Origin: Fictibacillus fluitans
Lineage (GTDB): Bacteria; Bacillota; Bacilli; Bacillales; Fictibacillaceae
NCBI RefSeq assembly: GCF_030418125.1
Contig: NZ_JAUHTR010000001.1
Coordinates: 1-64,000 of the forward strand
DNA: 64,000 nt
Reading direction: 5' to 3'
Part shown: piece after piece, positions 27,336-35,639 of the stretch
How the letters are laid out: each line of letters begins with the position of its first letter
How positions within the stretch are numbered: the first letter of the stretch is position 1
Translations under genes and position numbers: made by a program
The notes under the pieces: generated by a model
Databases searched by the model: none
Seen by the model: only the letters and a program-made list of their open reading frames with translations
Told to the model about the DNA's origin: nothing

Positions 27336-27369
27336 AAAGGTCCTGTGCAAAGAGCACAGGTCCTTTTTT
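27336..27369 (+). terminator. Terminator after the helicase operon
   Basis: CCTGTGC and GCACAGG pair around AAAGA and are extended by AAAGG/CCTTT with one unpaired T, then a T run. It ends the three-gene unit before trhO. Confidence 0.88.
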
Positions 27370-27428
27370 ATGAGAATCAAATTTGGTATGATAGTTGAGT
27401 TGAAACTAAGCAATTGGAGTGAAAATAA

Positions 27429-28340
27429 GTGAACTATCAGGTATTGCTGTTTTATAAATATATCGCAATTGAAGATCCGGAGGAGTTTGTCTCCTCACAT
27501 CTGGAATTCTGCAAATCCATTGGCTTAAAAGGCCGGATATGGGTGGCAAAGGAAGGGATCAATGGGACGGTCTCCGGAACAATCGAGCAAACCACTGAAT
27601 ATATGAACCATATGAAACAAGACGAGCGTTTTCAAGATATGGTTTACAAAATAGAAGAATCGGATACTCATGCGTTCAAAAAAATGAAGGTCCGTCTCAA
27701 AAAGGAAATAGTTAATTTGAGCCTGGAAGATGATGTGAACCCGAATGAGCTTACAGGAAAGCATCTCACACCCAAAGAATTTTATGAAGCGCTGCAGCAG
27801 GAGGATGTGGTGATCCTCGATGCAAGAAATACGTATGAATATGACCTTGGACATTTTAAGGGAGCCATCCGGCCGGATATCGAGAATTTCAGGGATCTTC
27901 CTGAGTGGGTCAGGGAAAACCTTGATCAATTTAAAGATAAAAAGGTGCTGACATATTGCACTGGAGGAATACGCTGCGAAAAGTTTTCTGGATTCTTGTT
28001 AAAAGAGGGACTTCAAAATGTTTCCCAGCTCCAAGGCGGCATCATTTCATATGGTTATGATCCTGAAGTGAAAGGCGATCTGTGGGACGGGAAGTGCTAT
28101 GTATTTGATGAAAGAACTTCTGTTCAGGTTAACCGTGCAGGAACGGAAAAGGTAGTCGGCAAATGCTATCATTGCGGCAACCCGGAAGAACGTTATGTGA
28201 AATGCGGAAATCCCGAATGCAATAAACATCTGCTCATGTGCGAGCCTTGCGAGCATGAGCATAAAAGGGCCTGCAGCACGGATTGCAGAGATCAAGAACG
28301 GAACAGGTATGTAACGGAAAAAACCGCTGCTCAATCATAA
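27429..28340 (+). CDS. trhO: tRNA uridine hydroxylase, rhodanese-type (TrhO)
   Basis: TrhO (formerly UPF0176, YbfQ in B. subtilis) makes 5-hydroxyuridine at position 34 of tRNAs, using oxygen and prephenate-independent chemistry. The 303-residue protein has an N-terminal acylphosphatase-like part ([25 protein letters not shown]). A rhodanese domain has the catalytic Cys in [12 protein letters not shown], and the C-terminal end is Cys-rich ([18 protein letters not shown]) and may bind zinc. The start is GTG with TTGGAGTG upstream. Terminators lie on both sides, so it is monocistronic. Confidence 0.93.
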   Translation: MNYQVLLFYKYIAIEDPEEFVSSHLEFCKSIGLKGRIWVAKEGINGTVSGTIEQTTEYMNHMKQDERFQDMVYKIEESDTHAFKKMKVRLKKEIVNLSLEDDVNPNELTGKHLTPKEFYEALQQEDVVILDARNTYEYDLGHFKGAIRPDIENFRDLPEWVRENLDQFKDKKVLTYCTGGIRCEKFSGFLLKEGLQNVSQLQGGIISYGYDPEVKGDLWDGKCYVFDERTSVQVNRAGTEKVVGKCYHCGNPEERYVKCGNPECNKHLLMCEPCEHEHKRACSTDCRDQERNRYVTEKTAAQS

Positions 28341-28345
28341 CGATG

Positions 28346-28381
28346 AAAAAAAGCATCCTTTGGTTAAAAGGATGCTTTTTT
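28346..28381 (+). terminator. Terminator after trhO
   Basis: AAAAAGCATCCTTT and AAAGGATGCTTTTT form a long stem around GGTT with a T tail. Confidence 0.92.
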
Positions 28382-28439
28382 AGCACGAAGTCTCAGGTGT
28401 ATAATAGATACTAGAGACATCATGGAAGGTGTGTAGTTT

Positions 28440-28625
28440 ATGATTGATGTAGAAATGCCGGAAAATAAACTGGAACTGCTGCCTGCTGTATTTATTTTTA
28501 TTATTTTCGTGATCCTAGCGTGGATGACCGTCAAGTTCCTTAAACAGCTTCATGAACGTGAGTTGAAAAAGGCGGAAGAGGCAGAAGAAAAAATGAGGGA
28601 ATATAATCTTCAAAATAAGCACTAA
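28440..28625 (+). CDS. Small single-pass membrane protein
   Basis: This 61-residue protein has one hydrophobic segment at about residues 14-32 (LPAVFIFIIFVILAWMTV). A highly charged C-terminal helix follows (LHERELKKAEEAEEKMREY). The topology suggests a bitopic protein with a cytoplasmic coiled tail. I do not recognise the family. AAGGTGTGTAGTTT lies upstream and terminators bracket it, so it is probably a real monocistronic gene. Confidence 0.65.
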   Translation: MIDVEMPENKLELLPAVFIFIIFVILAWMTVKFLKQLHERELKKAEEAEEKMREYNLQNKH

Positions 28626-28629
28626 ATGC

Positions 28630-28663
28630 AAAAACGAGGCAGCACAGAGCTGCCTCGTTTTTT
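28630..28663. terminator. Bidirectional terminator
   Basis: AAAAACGAGGCAG and CTGCCTCGTTTTT form a long stem with A and T tracts on the two sides. It serves the small membrane gene on the plus strand and putP on the minus strand. Confidence 0.92.
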
Positions 28664-28670
28664 CTGGCTT

Positions 28671-30164
28671 TTATACACTTTTCATGTTGTTTACTTCTTC
28701 CGTCAATGTTTCTTCCATGTCAGCAAATGTGTTTTGGACTTTGTTTGTTGGTGATTTCGTCAGCAAACTTACTACAATAACAGCGATAAGACTGAGGAAG
28801 AAACCTGGAATCATTTCATATACTTGCTCTTTTAAGCCAGGGAACTGCACCCAGGTAATTACAGTTACGGCACCTACGATCATTCCGGCAAGTGCTCCCC
28901 ATTTGGTCATCCGTTTCCAGTAAAGACTTAGCAGTATGGCAGGTCCAAATGCTGAACCAAAACCTGCCCAGGCATAGCCTACAAGAGAGAGGATGGTATC
29001 GTTTGGATGGTACGCAAGAATGGTCGCAATAACAGCCACCAGCAATACAGCCATACGTCCAATGGTAACCAGTTCCTTGTCAGATGCCTCGCGACGGAAA
29101 AAGGCTTTATAAAAGTCTTCTGTCATCGCGCTGGAAGTTACGAGCAGCTGAGACGAAATCGTGCTCATGATCGCAGCCAAAATCGCAGCGAGCAGGAAAC
29201 CGGTAATCAGCGGGTGAAACAAAATTGTGGAAAACTTGATGAATACTGTTTCCGGATCATTTAAACTAACGCCTGATTTATGGAACCATGCAATCCCTAC
29301 TAAGCCGGTAAGGACGGCACCAAACAGAGAAATGGCCATCCAGCCCATACCGATGCGGCGGGCAACCTTCAAATCTTTGATGTTGGTGATGGCCATAAAG
29401 CGGACAATAATGTGAGGCTGTCCGAAATATCCAAGCCCCCAGGCAAGCATGGAAATAAGGCCAATTGCCGACGTTCCTTTAAACAAATCAAACTTTGTGG
29501 CATCCATTTGTTTTACGGTATCAATGGTTGATTGTACACCGCCTACGTCTGTAAAGGCAACAATCGGCACAAGTACAAGGGCGATAAACATGATAATGCC
29601 CTGTACAAAGTCGGTCCAGCTTACCGCCAGGAATCCTCCAAATAACGTGTAAGCAACCACTACGCCGACGGTAACGAATAATCCCACTTTGTAATCAAGG
29701 TTAAAGGAACTCTCAAACAATCGTCCGCCTGACACCAATCCGGCAGAAGCATAGAAAGTAAAGAAAACCATGATAACAATGGCTGAAACGAATCGTAAAA
29801 TCCTGGCTTTGTCGTTAAAACGATTTTCCAAAAAGTCAGGAATAGTAATGGAATCATTCGCTACCTCAGTGTAGGTACGCAAGCGTGGAGCAAGGATAAG
29901 ATAGTTTAAATAGGCTCCAACCAATAATCCTACAGCAATCCAAATACTTGATAGGCCGGAAGCATACATGGCGCCGGGTACACCCATAAGCATCCATCCG
30001 CTCATGTCTGAAGCTCCTGCTGACAGGGCAGTTACCGCGGGTCCGAGGCCTCTCCCTCCAAGCATGTAATCTGACAGATCGGACGTTTTCTTGTACGCCC
30101 AATATCCAATACCCAACATGCCGGCCATATAGATAGCCAGCGAAATGATAACACCAATTTGCAC
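28671..30164 (-). CDS. putP: Sodium/proline symporter, PutP/OpuE type
   Basis: This 497-residue member of the solute:sodium symporter family has about 13 hydrophobic segments. The motifs DYMLGGRGLGPAVTALSAG, SDMSGWMLMGVPGAM and ITIPDFLENRF are typical of bacterial proline transporters. It would import proline as nutrient (PutP) or as osmoprotectant (OpuE); the sequence does not decide. The start is set at GTG 30164, five bases after AAAGGGGAG; the open frame continues upstream as a Lys-rich stretch of 25 residues that is unlikely to be translated. Confidence 0.9.
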   Translation of the reverse strand: MQIGVIISLAIYMAGMLGIGYWAYKKTSDLSDYMLGGRGLGPAVTALSAGASDMSGWMLMGVPGAMYASGLSSIWIAVGLLVGAYLNYLILAPRLRTYTEVANDSITIPDFLENRFNDKARILRFVSAIVIMVFFTFYASAGLVSGGRLFESSFNLDYKVGLFVTVGVVVAYTLFGGFLAVSWTDFVQGIIMFIALVLVPIVAFTDVGGVQSTIDTVKQMDATKFDLFKGTSAIGLISMLAWGLGYFGQPHIIVRFMAITNIKDLKVARRIGMGWMAISLFGAVLTGLVGIAWFHKSGVSLNDPETVFIKFSTILFHPLITGFLLAAILAAIMSTISSQLLVTSSAMTEDFYKAFFRREASDKELVTIGRMAVLLVAVIATILAYHPNDTILSLVGYAWAGFGSAFGPAILLSLYWKRMTKWGALAGMIVGAVTVITWVQFPGLKEQVYEMIPGFFLSLIAVIVVSLLTKSPTNKVQNTFADMEETLTEEVNNMKSV

Positions 30165-30414
30165 CAAATCTCCCCTTTTTTTAGTTTTTATTTTGCAGCT
30201 GGTCTTTTTCTTTTTTTGAGCAGCTGCAGGTTTTTCCACAAAGAAAGTGCTTACGGTTAACTAACCTAACAAAAACTTTACATCCCTTCAAGTCACGGGC
30301 GGAACGCAGCACATCGCATAAATCACGTAGAATGCAGACAGGGCAAGGGATTGGAGGGAATTAAGCGGAATTGAAAGTAAAACAATTTAAAATTTTCAGT
30401 CAGTCTATTTCTGC

Positions 30415-30461
30415 AAAAAAAGAGGACCCTGGCCCGTTAAAAATTGACCAAGAATCCTCTT
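30415..30461 (-). terminator. Terminator of the POT transporter gene
   Basis: On the minus strand AGAGGATTCTTGG and CCAGGGTCCTCT pair imperfectly and are followed by a T run. The rest of 30165-30471 holds the putP upstream region and no gene that I can support. Confidence 0.8.
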
Positions 30462-30471
30462 GTAAAATTAA

Positions 30472-31860
30472 TTATTGAGCAGACATTTTCACCAATTTCT
30501 TGGATAGCCCCAACAGGACCAAACCAAGAAGGATGGTTACACCGCCGATTATCATGAACACTTCGAAATACCCAAGTGACTCAGTAGTGGAAGCCAATTG
30601 TCCGGCAAGAATATTGGCAAATCCTGATCCGGCAAGCCAAACACCCATTAAAAGGGAAGCCAGCTTAACAGGGGCAAGCTTACTTACCATGGACAAACCT
30701 ACAGGCTGCAGACAAAGCTCCCCGATTGTATGAAGGAAGTAAGTAAGAACCATAAAAATCATGTTTGCCTTAACAGCAGAAGAATCGCCTGTTCCTGTTT
30801 GAAGAAGTGCAGGGATAAGAACGGCAAATCCGGCACCAAGCAAGATCATACCTGTTGCCATTTTGGTCGGTGTAGCCAAATCGCCACGCTTTGTTTTAGA
30901 TAATTTCACCCATAGTATGGAAAGAATAGGTGCAAAGATGACAATAAACAGAGGGTTCAATGACTGGAACCATGAAGTTGGCACTGTCCATCCAAATACG
31001 GTACGGTCAATAAACTTGTCTGTGTAAAGGGTTAATGAGCTGCCGGCCTGTTCAAAGCCAGCCATAAAGAAAATAACAAAGAATGTGAGAATAAAGATAA
31101 CTTTAATGCGGCTTTTTTCAGCTTTGGTAAGAGGTTTCTTTTTCTCTTCTGAACTGATCGAATTCTGTGAAACGCCAACGGGCTTCTTCCCGATGTCTCC
31201 CAGATACTTGTTTCCAAGAAGGTTGAACAGAAGCTGTCCGACAATCATACCGATCGCAGCTGCAAGGAATCCGAATTTGAATCCAAAGTGCTCAACTCCA
31301 TTTACCGTCGTCTTAAAGTAATCTTCAGCGAGGAAACCAACAATTAATGGAGAGAAAAAGGCCCCGATGTTGATTCCCATATAGAAAATGGTAAATGCAG
31401 CATCTTTACGTGCATCGCTTTGAGGGTATAGGTCTCCAACAAGTGTAGAAATGTTTGGCTTAAAGAAACCATTCCCGATAATCAATAGTGCAAGACCAAT
31501 GTAAAAGGCGATATGGCTCTGGTTGGCAAACAATACAAAGTTACCGAGTGCCATCGTTACACCGCCAATGGTGATAGCAAGCCTTTTTCCTAAGAAACGG
31601 TCTGTTAAATATCCTCCGATCAGGGGAGTAAAATAAACAGCACCGGTGAAGAATCCGTAAATACTTAGTGCAAGGCCTTCACTCATTCCGAGTCCGCCGC
31701 TAATCAGCGATTTTGTTAAATAAAGAACGAGAATTGCTCTCATGCCATAATAACTGAACCTTTCCCACATTTCGGTGAAGAAGAGCAGGTACAGGCCAGG
31801 AGGATGTTTCTTTTTTGACTGGAGCTGAATATCCTGCTCCACTTTAACTGTTGCTTCCAT
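30472..31860 (-). CDS. dtpT: POT-family di/tripeptide:proton symporter
   Basis: This 462-residue major-facilitator protein of the proton-dependent oligopeptide transporter family has about 12-14 hydrophobic segments. The family signatures are EMWERFSYYGMRAIL (the ExxERFxYY motif, residues about 31-45) and the region FYMGINIGAFFSPLI. It should import di- and tripeptides with protons, like DtpT or B. subtilis YclF. It is monocistronic: a terminator follows and an AT-rich region with a 16-bp palindrome precedes it. The reverse-strand context GGAGGCATCAAG precedes the ATG. Confidence 0.92.
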   Translation of the reverse strand: MEATVKVEQDIQLQSKKKHPPGLYLLFFTEMWERFSYYGMRAILVLYLTKSLISGGLGMSEGLALSIYGFFTGAVYFTPLIGGYLTDRFLGKRLAITIGGVTMALGNFVLFANQSHIAFYIGLALLIIGNGFFKPNISTLVGDLYPQSDARKDAAFTIFYMGINIGAFFSPLIVGFLAEDYFKTTVNGVEHFGFKFGFLAAAIGMIVGQLLFNLLGNKYLGDIGKKPVGVSQNSISSEEKKKPLTKAEKSRIKVIFILTFFVIFFMAGFEQAGSSLTLYTDKFIDRTVFGWTVPTSWFQSLNPLFIVIFAPILSILWVKLSKTKRGDLATPTKMATGMILLGAGFAVLIPALLQTGTGDSSAVKANMIFMVLTYFLHTIGELCLQPVGLSMVSKLAPVKLASLLMGVWLAGSGFANILAGQLASTTESLGYFEVFMIIGGVTILLGLVLLGLSKKLVKMSAQ

Positions 31861-31901
31861 CTTGATGCCTCCAATATGTTTAAACTATTAATATTTTAAT
31901 T

Positions 31902-31917
31902 TACTAAATATTTAGTA
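31902..31917. promoter_or_regulatory. 16-bp perfect palindrome upstream of dtpT
   Basis: TACTAAATATTTAGTA is its own reverse complement and lies 41 bases before the dtpT start in a very AT-rich gap (31861-32062). The position fits an operator for a dimeric repressor, but in such AT-rich sequence chance is not excluded. No gene is visible in this gap. Confidence 0.4.
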
Positions 31918-32062
31918 GTCAATGAAAATTATAGGTAAATATTATTATAATTTAATTATGAAAATATTGAATTATCTAAATATAAAACGTTTTCCTTGCT
32001 ATTGCCGGGATTTAAGACCCGTGACAAAAGAATCATAAAAGAAAAAGAGGTGTATTTTTTCT

Positions 32063-32560
32063 ATGAAAATTGTTGTATTATCTGACACGCATATGCCCAA
32101 AAAGGCCAAAAAACTGCCTGAAAGACTAATCGCCGATCTCAATACAGCCGATCTGATTATACATGCAGGTGACTGGCAATCACCTGAAGTGCTTCATCAA
32201 CTGCAGCAATATGCCCCGGTTGAAGGAGTGACTGGCAACGTTGATGGACCAGAAATGAAAGAGCTATTCAACGAGAGGTTTTTGTTGAAAATAGAACAAT
32301 TTACTATAGGTGTGGTTCATGGACATGGAACAAAGCAAACAACAGAAAAAAGGGCAATAGCGGCATTTAATGATACAGAAGTAGACTGTATTATTTTTGG
32401 TCATTCTCATATCCCGAAAAATTACCGGAAAGATGGAGTTCTCCTATTTAATCCCGGTTCTCCAACTGATAAGAGGAGAGAAAAACAATTTTCTCATGGA
32501 ATTTTAACTATTGATGACCAGCTGATTGCCAACCATGTATTTTACGATGATAAAAATTAA
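32063..32560 (+). CDS. YfcE/MJ0936-type metallophosphoesterase
   Basis: This 165-residue calcineurin-like phosphoesterase has all metal ligands of the family. They are VLSDTH (residues 5-10), HAGDW, GNVD in VTGNVDGPE, HGHG, and FGHSHIP near residue 115, followed by LFNPGSP. It matches the small YfcE/YsnB group, which hydrolyses phosphodiesters in vitro. The biological substrate is unknown. AAAGAGGTG lies upstream. It is not in an operon with the neighbours, and the next feature is the serA riboswitch. Confidence 0.88.
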   Translation: MKIVVLSDTHMPKKAKKLPERLIADLNTADLIIHAGDWQSPEVLHQLQQYAPVEGVTGNVDGPEMKELFNERFLLKIEQFTIGVVHGHGTKQTTEKRAIAAFNDTEVDCIIFGHSHIPKNYRKDGVLLFNPGSPTDKRREKQFSHGILTIDDQLIANHVFYDDKN

Positions 32561-32710
32561 TATTATTAACTATTATTTAGTATACTTAATTTTAATTGAT
32601 TATTCAAATTCTGGGATTGTCTTGGATTAAAATGAATATTAACAGAATTTTTCCTAAATAAGTGTTGAAGCGTACTGGAAAGTCTGATAGAATGAGACAA
32701 AATCTAAAGA

Positions 32711-32811
32711 CTATGTGTAACTGGCGAAACGCGGATCACCGCGAGGGAGCACATAGTGTCGTTGCCGTTCGCCTGGGCAGAGGTAAGGGGATTTTTTCCC
32801 TTGCCTCTTTT
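32711..32811 (+). ncRNA. ZTP (pfl) riboswitch with terminator upstream of serA
   Basis: The leader shows the ZTP/pfl hallmarks. An outer stem pairs CTATGTG (32711) with CACATAG (32750). ACTGGCG begins the internal loop, CGCGG-ATCA-CCGCG is the inner hairpin, and GGGAGC closes the first domain. CCGTTCGCCTGGGCA forms the conserved 3' part. Directly after GGGCA comes an intrinsic terminator, GAGGTAAGGG paired with CCCTTGCCTC (32780-32807), then TTTT. ZTP riboswitches are known to switch on one-carbon and purine genes when 10-formyl-tetrahydrofolate is short. The rest of 32561-32877 has no gene. Confidence 0.85.
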
Positions 32812-32877
32812 CGTTTATTTGCCAACCTGGCAAAGATGCGAGACAGAAAACCCATTAAAAAAGAGGAGAGAACCTAA

Positions 32878-34077
32878 ATGACCACAACTGCATTGGAAAA
32901 AGTAAAGACCATCAAAACCTTGAACAATATCGCTGAGAGCGGATTGAAGGTATTCAGCAACGGGGTTTATAAAATTGATAATGAAAGTGAAAATCCCGAT
33001 GCCATTGTTGTACGAAGCTTTAATATGCATGCTCTTCCATTCGGTGATGAATTAAAAGCCATCGCGCGTGCGGGCGCAGGGGTCAACAATATTCCGGTCG
33101 ATCAATGCACAGAAAAGGGGATTGTTGTTTTCAACACTCCTGGTGCGAATGCCAATGCTGTAAAAGAAATGGTCCTCACGACACTGATGGCGTCTTCCCG
33201 CAACCTGTTTGCAGGTATTGCCTGGACAAAAACCCTTGAAGAAGAAGGAGATCAAATTCCCAAGCTGGTTGAAGCAGGGAAAAAGCAATTTGTAGGAAAA
33301 GAAATTAAAGGAAAGACACTTGGCGTCATCGGTTTGGGGGCAATTGGTGCACTCGTGGCCAATGATGCACTCGATCTGGATATGGACGTTATCGGTTTTG
33401 ATCCTTTTATTTCGGTTGACACGGCCTGGAACCTGTCCAGAAATGTTCAGCGGGCCATGACGATGGAGCAGCTTTACGCAGAGTGTGACTATATAACGGT
33501 TCACGTTCCTTATACACCTGACACAAAAGGAATGTTCAATAAAAAGGCATTTAACGAAATGAAACCCGGCGTGCATATCCTGAACTTCTCACGCGGTGAG
33601 CTTGTGAACGAAGAGGATATGCTGGCTGCACTTGAAGACGGTACGGTAGGCCGCTATATTACAGATTTTCCAAACGAAAACGTGCTGAAAATGAAGAATG
33701 CGGTGTCTATTCCGCATCTGGGTGCATCAACAAAAGAATCGGAAGAAAACTGTGCGATTATGGCCACCCGCCAAGTCAAGGAGTTTTTGGAAACCGGGAA
33801 TATCAGAAACTCGGTTAACTTTCCAAACGCTTCTTTACCCTATACCGGCAAGCTTCGGGTGGCTGCGTTCCATGAGAATGTGCCCAACATGGTGGGTCAA
33901 ATTACTCAGGCTCTATCCAGCTATGAGTTAAATATTGCTGATATGGTGAACAGGAGCCGTGGAGGGTACGCGTATACCATTGTTGATATTGACAATAAGG
34001 TAAACGGAGACGTGATCCCGGGGTTAGAAGAAAAAATTAGAAACATTGAGGGCATTGTGAAAACACGGGTAATTTAA
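32878..34077 (+). CDS. serA: D-3-phosphoglycerate dehydrogenase
   Basis: SerA oxidises 3-phosphoglycerate with NAD+, the first step of serine synthesis, and so feeds glycine and one-carbon units. The 399-residue protein has the catalytic Arg region ARAGAGVNNIPV and the Rossmann loop GVIGLGAIGALVA (about residues 143-155). It also has FSRGELVNEEDM and the catalytic His in IPHLGASTKESE. A C-terminal ACT-type domain follows (about 325-399). It lacks the long intervening domain of B. subtilis SerA (525 residues), so it is the short form. AAAGAGGAGAGAACCTAA precedes the ATG and a ZTP riboswitch controls it. Confidence 0.92.
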   Translation: MTTTALEKVKTIKTLNNIAESGLKVFSNGVYKIDNESENPDAIVVRSFNMHALPFGDELKAIARAGAGVNNIPVDQCTEKGIVVFNTPGANANAVKEMVLTTLMASSRNLFAGIAWTKTLEEEGDQIPKLVEAGKKQFVGKEIKGKTLGVIGLGAIGALVANDALDLDMDVIGFDPFISVDTAWNLSRNVQRAMTMEQLYAECDYITVHVPYTPDTKGMFNKKAFNEMKPGVHILNFSRGELVNEEDMLAALEDGTVGRYITDFPNENVLKMKNAVSIPHLGASTKESEENCAIMATRQVKEFLETGNIRNSVNFPNASLPYTGKLRVAAFHENVPNMVGQITQALSSYELNIADMVNRSRGGYAYTIVDIDNKVNGDVIPGLEEKIRNIEGIVKTRVI

Positions 34078-34102
34078 TGAATTTGTTTTGCACACATAAA
34101 GA

Positions 34103-34135
34103 CCGCCATTCCTAATTGTGAATGGCGGCCTTTTT
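34103..34135 (+). terminator. Terminator after serA
   Basis: CCGCCATT and AATGGCGG pair around a 10-base loop, with a T run on the plus strand. It also faces the converging minus-strand gene. Confidence 0.88.
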
Positions 34136-34142
34136 ATTTAGG

Positions 34143-34499
34143 TTAGACAGGTTCGCTATGAGCCCTGTGGGTTTCCAAAAGAAAACGATGGGTTACATAT
34201 TCCAGAACACCAAGCAACAGGCTTGTCAGAAATGCCCCGTACCATGTCATGGAAGCCTCCCATTGGAAATTGGAGGCATAGTAAACAAGGATCCAGGAAA
34301 CCAACACATCAATCAGAACACTGAGCCAAAATGCTCCTTTTCTTAACACAAAATACTCGAGCGGCACACCAAGAACTGCGAGAGTTATGGCGACAACGGC
34401 AATTTGCCAATAATCTTCAAAATGGACACCCGGAAAGAAAAAGGCGGAAACAATTAACACAACGGGAATCGCTATAAGTTTAATAATCAGACTGATCAT
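34143..34499 (-). CDS. DUF2512 membrane protein, YndM-like
   Basis: This 118-residue protein has four hydrophobic segments (about residues 1-22, 30-48, 52-70 and 85-105) and resembles the DUF2512/YndM family of Bacillus. Motifs FFPGVHFEDYWQI and YFVLRKGAFW are visible. No function is known; some family members are sporulation-linked. The start at 34499 has CAGGAGGTACAGC on the reverse strand; an upstream extension of 30 residues lacks a ribosome-binding site. Confidence 0.75.
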   Translation of the reverse strand: MISLIIKLIAIPVVLIVSAFFFPGVHFEDYWQIAVVAITLAVLGVPLEYFVLRKGAFWLSVLIDVLVSWILVYYASNFQWEASMTWYGAFLTSLLLGVLEYVTHRFLLETHRAHSEPV

Positions 34500-34615
34500 G
34501 CTGTACCTCCTGTTCTTCCCTGTATTGTAACCAGCCATCGAAAATTTCATGTCTAAAATGATAGAAATGTGGCGCATACTAAAGTTCAAAAAACAGGGTA
34601 CAGGAGGTATGAATG

Positions 34616-35425
34616 ATGCCGGAATTGCCTGAAATGGAAACCTACAGAACCATTTTATCCAATCAAATAAAAGGAAGGGTCATTACGGAGGTGGAGGTTA
34701 ACCGTGAAAAATCAATCAATCTTGAACCACCGGTTTTCACTGGCCAGGTCAAAGGAGCGATGGTTACCGAAATCAGAAGGCGGGCCAAGCATCTCATTTT
34801 TCAGTTGAATAACGGGAATGTTCTGCTTCTTCACCTAATGCTTGGTGGAAGGATGTACATTGGAAATGAGAATGACAGTCCGGACAGAACGAAGCAAGTG
34901 ATTATGTCTTTTGGCGATCGAAAACTTTACTTTATTGGACTAAGACTGGGCTACCTTCATTTACTGACAGCGGCTCAGTTGAAAGATAAACTGGATGATC
35001 TCGGTCCAGAGCCGTTGAATCCCAATCTTACAGTAGACACTTTCAAACAGCGATTAAGCAGGAAAAAAGGAACGCTGAAATCAGTGCTGATAGACCAAAA
35101 GTTTATCGCGGGGATTGGAAATTGCTATTCAGATGAAATCTGCTGGACGGCCCGTCTGCAGCCGGAAAGAAAAGTGTTTGAACTGAATTCCCAACAAGTT
35201 AACGAGCTTTTCTTGGCTATTCAACCTGTTCTTACGCGCGGCATTGAATATGGTGGTTACATGGAGAATCCTGCTTACAGGGAAGACCGGAAAACGGGTG
35301 GATACAACCAGCACCTGTTGGTTTATGACAGAGAAGGCGAGCCTTGCAGACGTTGCGGTACTACCATTCAAAAAATAGAGATTGCTTCCAGAAAATCATT
35401 TGCCTGTCCGGAGTGTCAAAAATAA
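34616..35425 (+). CDS. Fpg/Nei-family DNA glycosylase
   Basis: This 269-residue base-excision repair enzyme has the N-terminal PELPEME, whose Pro is the catalytic nucleophile after Met removal. The helix-two-turn-helix FIAGIGNCYSDEICW and a C-terminal zinc finger with two CxxC pairs (CRRC and CPEC) are present. The insertion loop reads LLLHLMLGGRMYIG, unlike the MRM/HLGM loop of usual MutM. It is therefore a divergent paralogue; a standard mutM is expected by polA elsewhere. The start is the second of two ATG codons, needed to expose Pro2. GGAGGT is upstream. Confidence 0.88.
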   Translation: MPELPEMETYRTILSNQIKGRVITEVEVNREKSINLEPPVFTGQVKGAMVTEIRRRAKHLIFQLNNGNVLLLHLMLGGRMYIGNENDSPDRTKQVIMSFGDRKLYFIGLRLGYLHLLTAAQLKDKLDDLGPEPLNPNLTVDTFKQRLSRKKGTLKSVLIDQKFIAGIGNCYSDEICWTARLQPERKVFELNSQQVNELFLAIQPVLTRGIEYGGYMENPAYREDRKTGGYNQHLLVYDREGEPCRRCGTTIQKIEIASRKSFACPECQK

Positions 35426-35445
35426 TCCGAATAGCATTCAAAAGG

Positions 35446-35475
35446 AGAAGGAGACAAAAATGTCTTCTTTTTTTG
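35446..35475 (+). terminator. Terminator after the Fpg-like gene
   Basis: AGAAG-G-AGACA pairs with TGTCTTCT around AAAA with one bulged G, followed by a run of T. Confidence 0.8.
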
Positions 35476-35482
35476 TTAAATA

Positions 35483-35528
35483 ATATGTTGACATATATCA
35501 TCTATATCATTTAAGTTATTGATATAGA
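35483..35528 (+). promoter_or_regulatory. Sugar operon promoter with operator-like repeats
   Basis: A consensus -35 TTGACA is at 35488-35493, embedded in ATATGT-TG-ACATAT (35483-35496). TAAGTT near 35512 is a weak -10. A second inverted repeat, TCTATATCA and TGATATAGA (35501-35509 and 35520-35528), brackets the -10. The first repeat shares its ATATGT half-sites with the regulator's own promoter at 38.9 kb. Confidence 0.55.
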
Positions 35529-35568
35529 TATTTACAGAAAATTCAGAAAGGGTGATTTTTAAAAGTAT

Positions 35569-35582
35569 TGAAAGCGCTGTCA
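35569..35582 (+). promoter_or_regulatory. Catabolite-responsive element (cre)
   Basis: TGAAAGCGCTGTCA fits the CcpA-binding consensus TGnAAnCGnnnnCA at every fixed position. It lies 58 bases before the binding-protein start and downstream of the promoter, where CcpA would block elongation. Confidence 0.75.
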
Positions 35583-35639
35583 TTCGGCCTCCAAGAATCT
35601 CCATACATACATTTCCATTAATTTTGAGGAGGGGTTGTA

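Noticed and set aside
35501-35528. T-box, SAM or other riboswitch in the sugar operon leader
   Set aside because: Only the simple inverted repeat is visible; no conserved riboswitch sequence blocks were seen.
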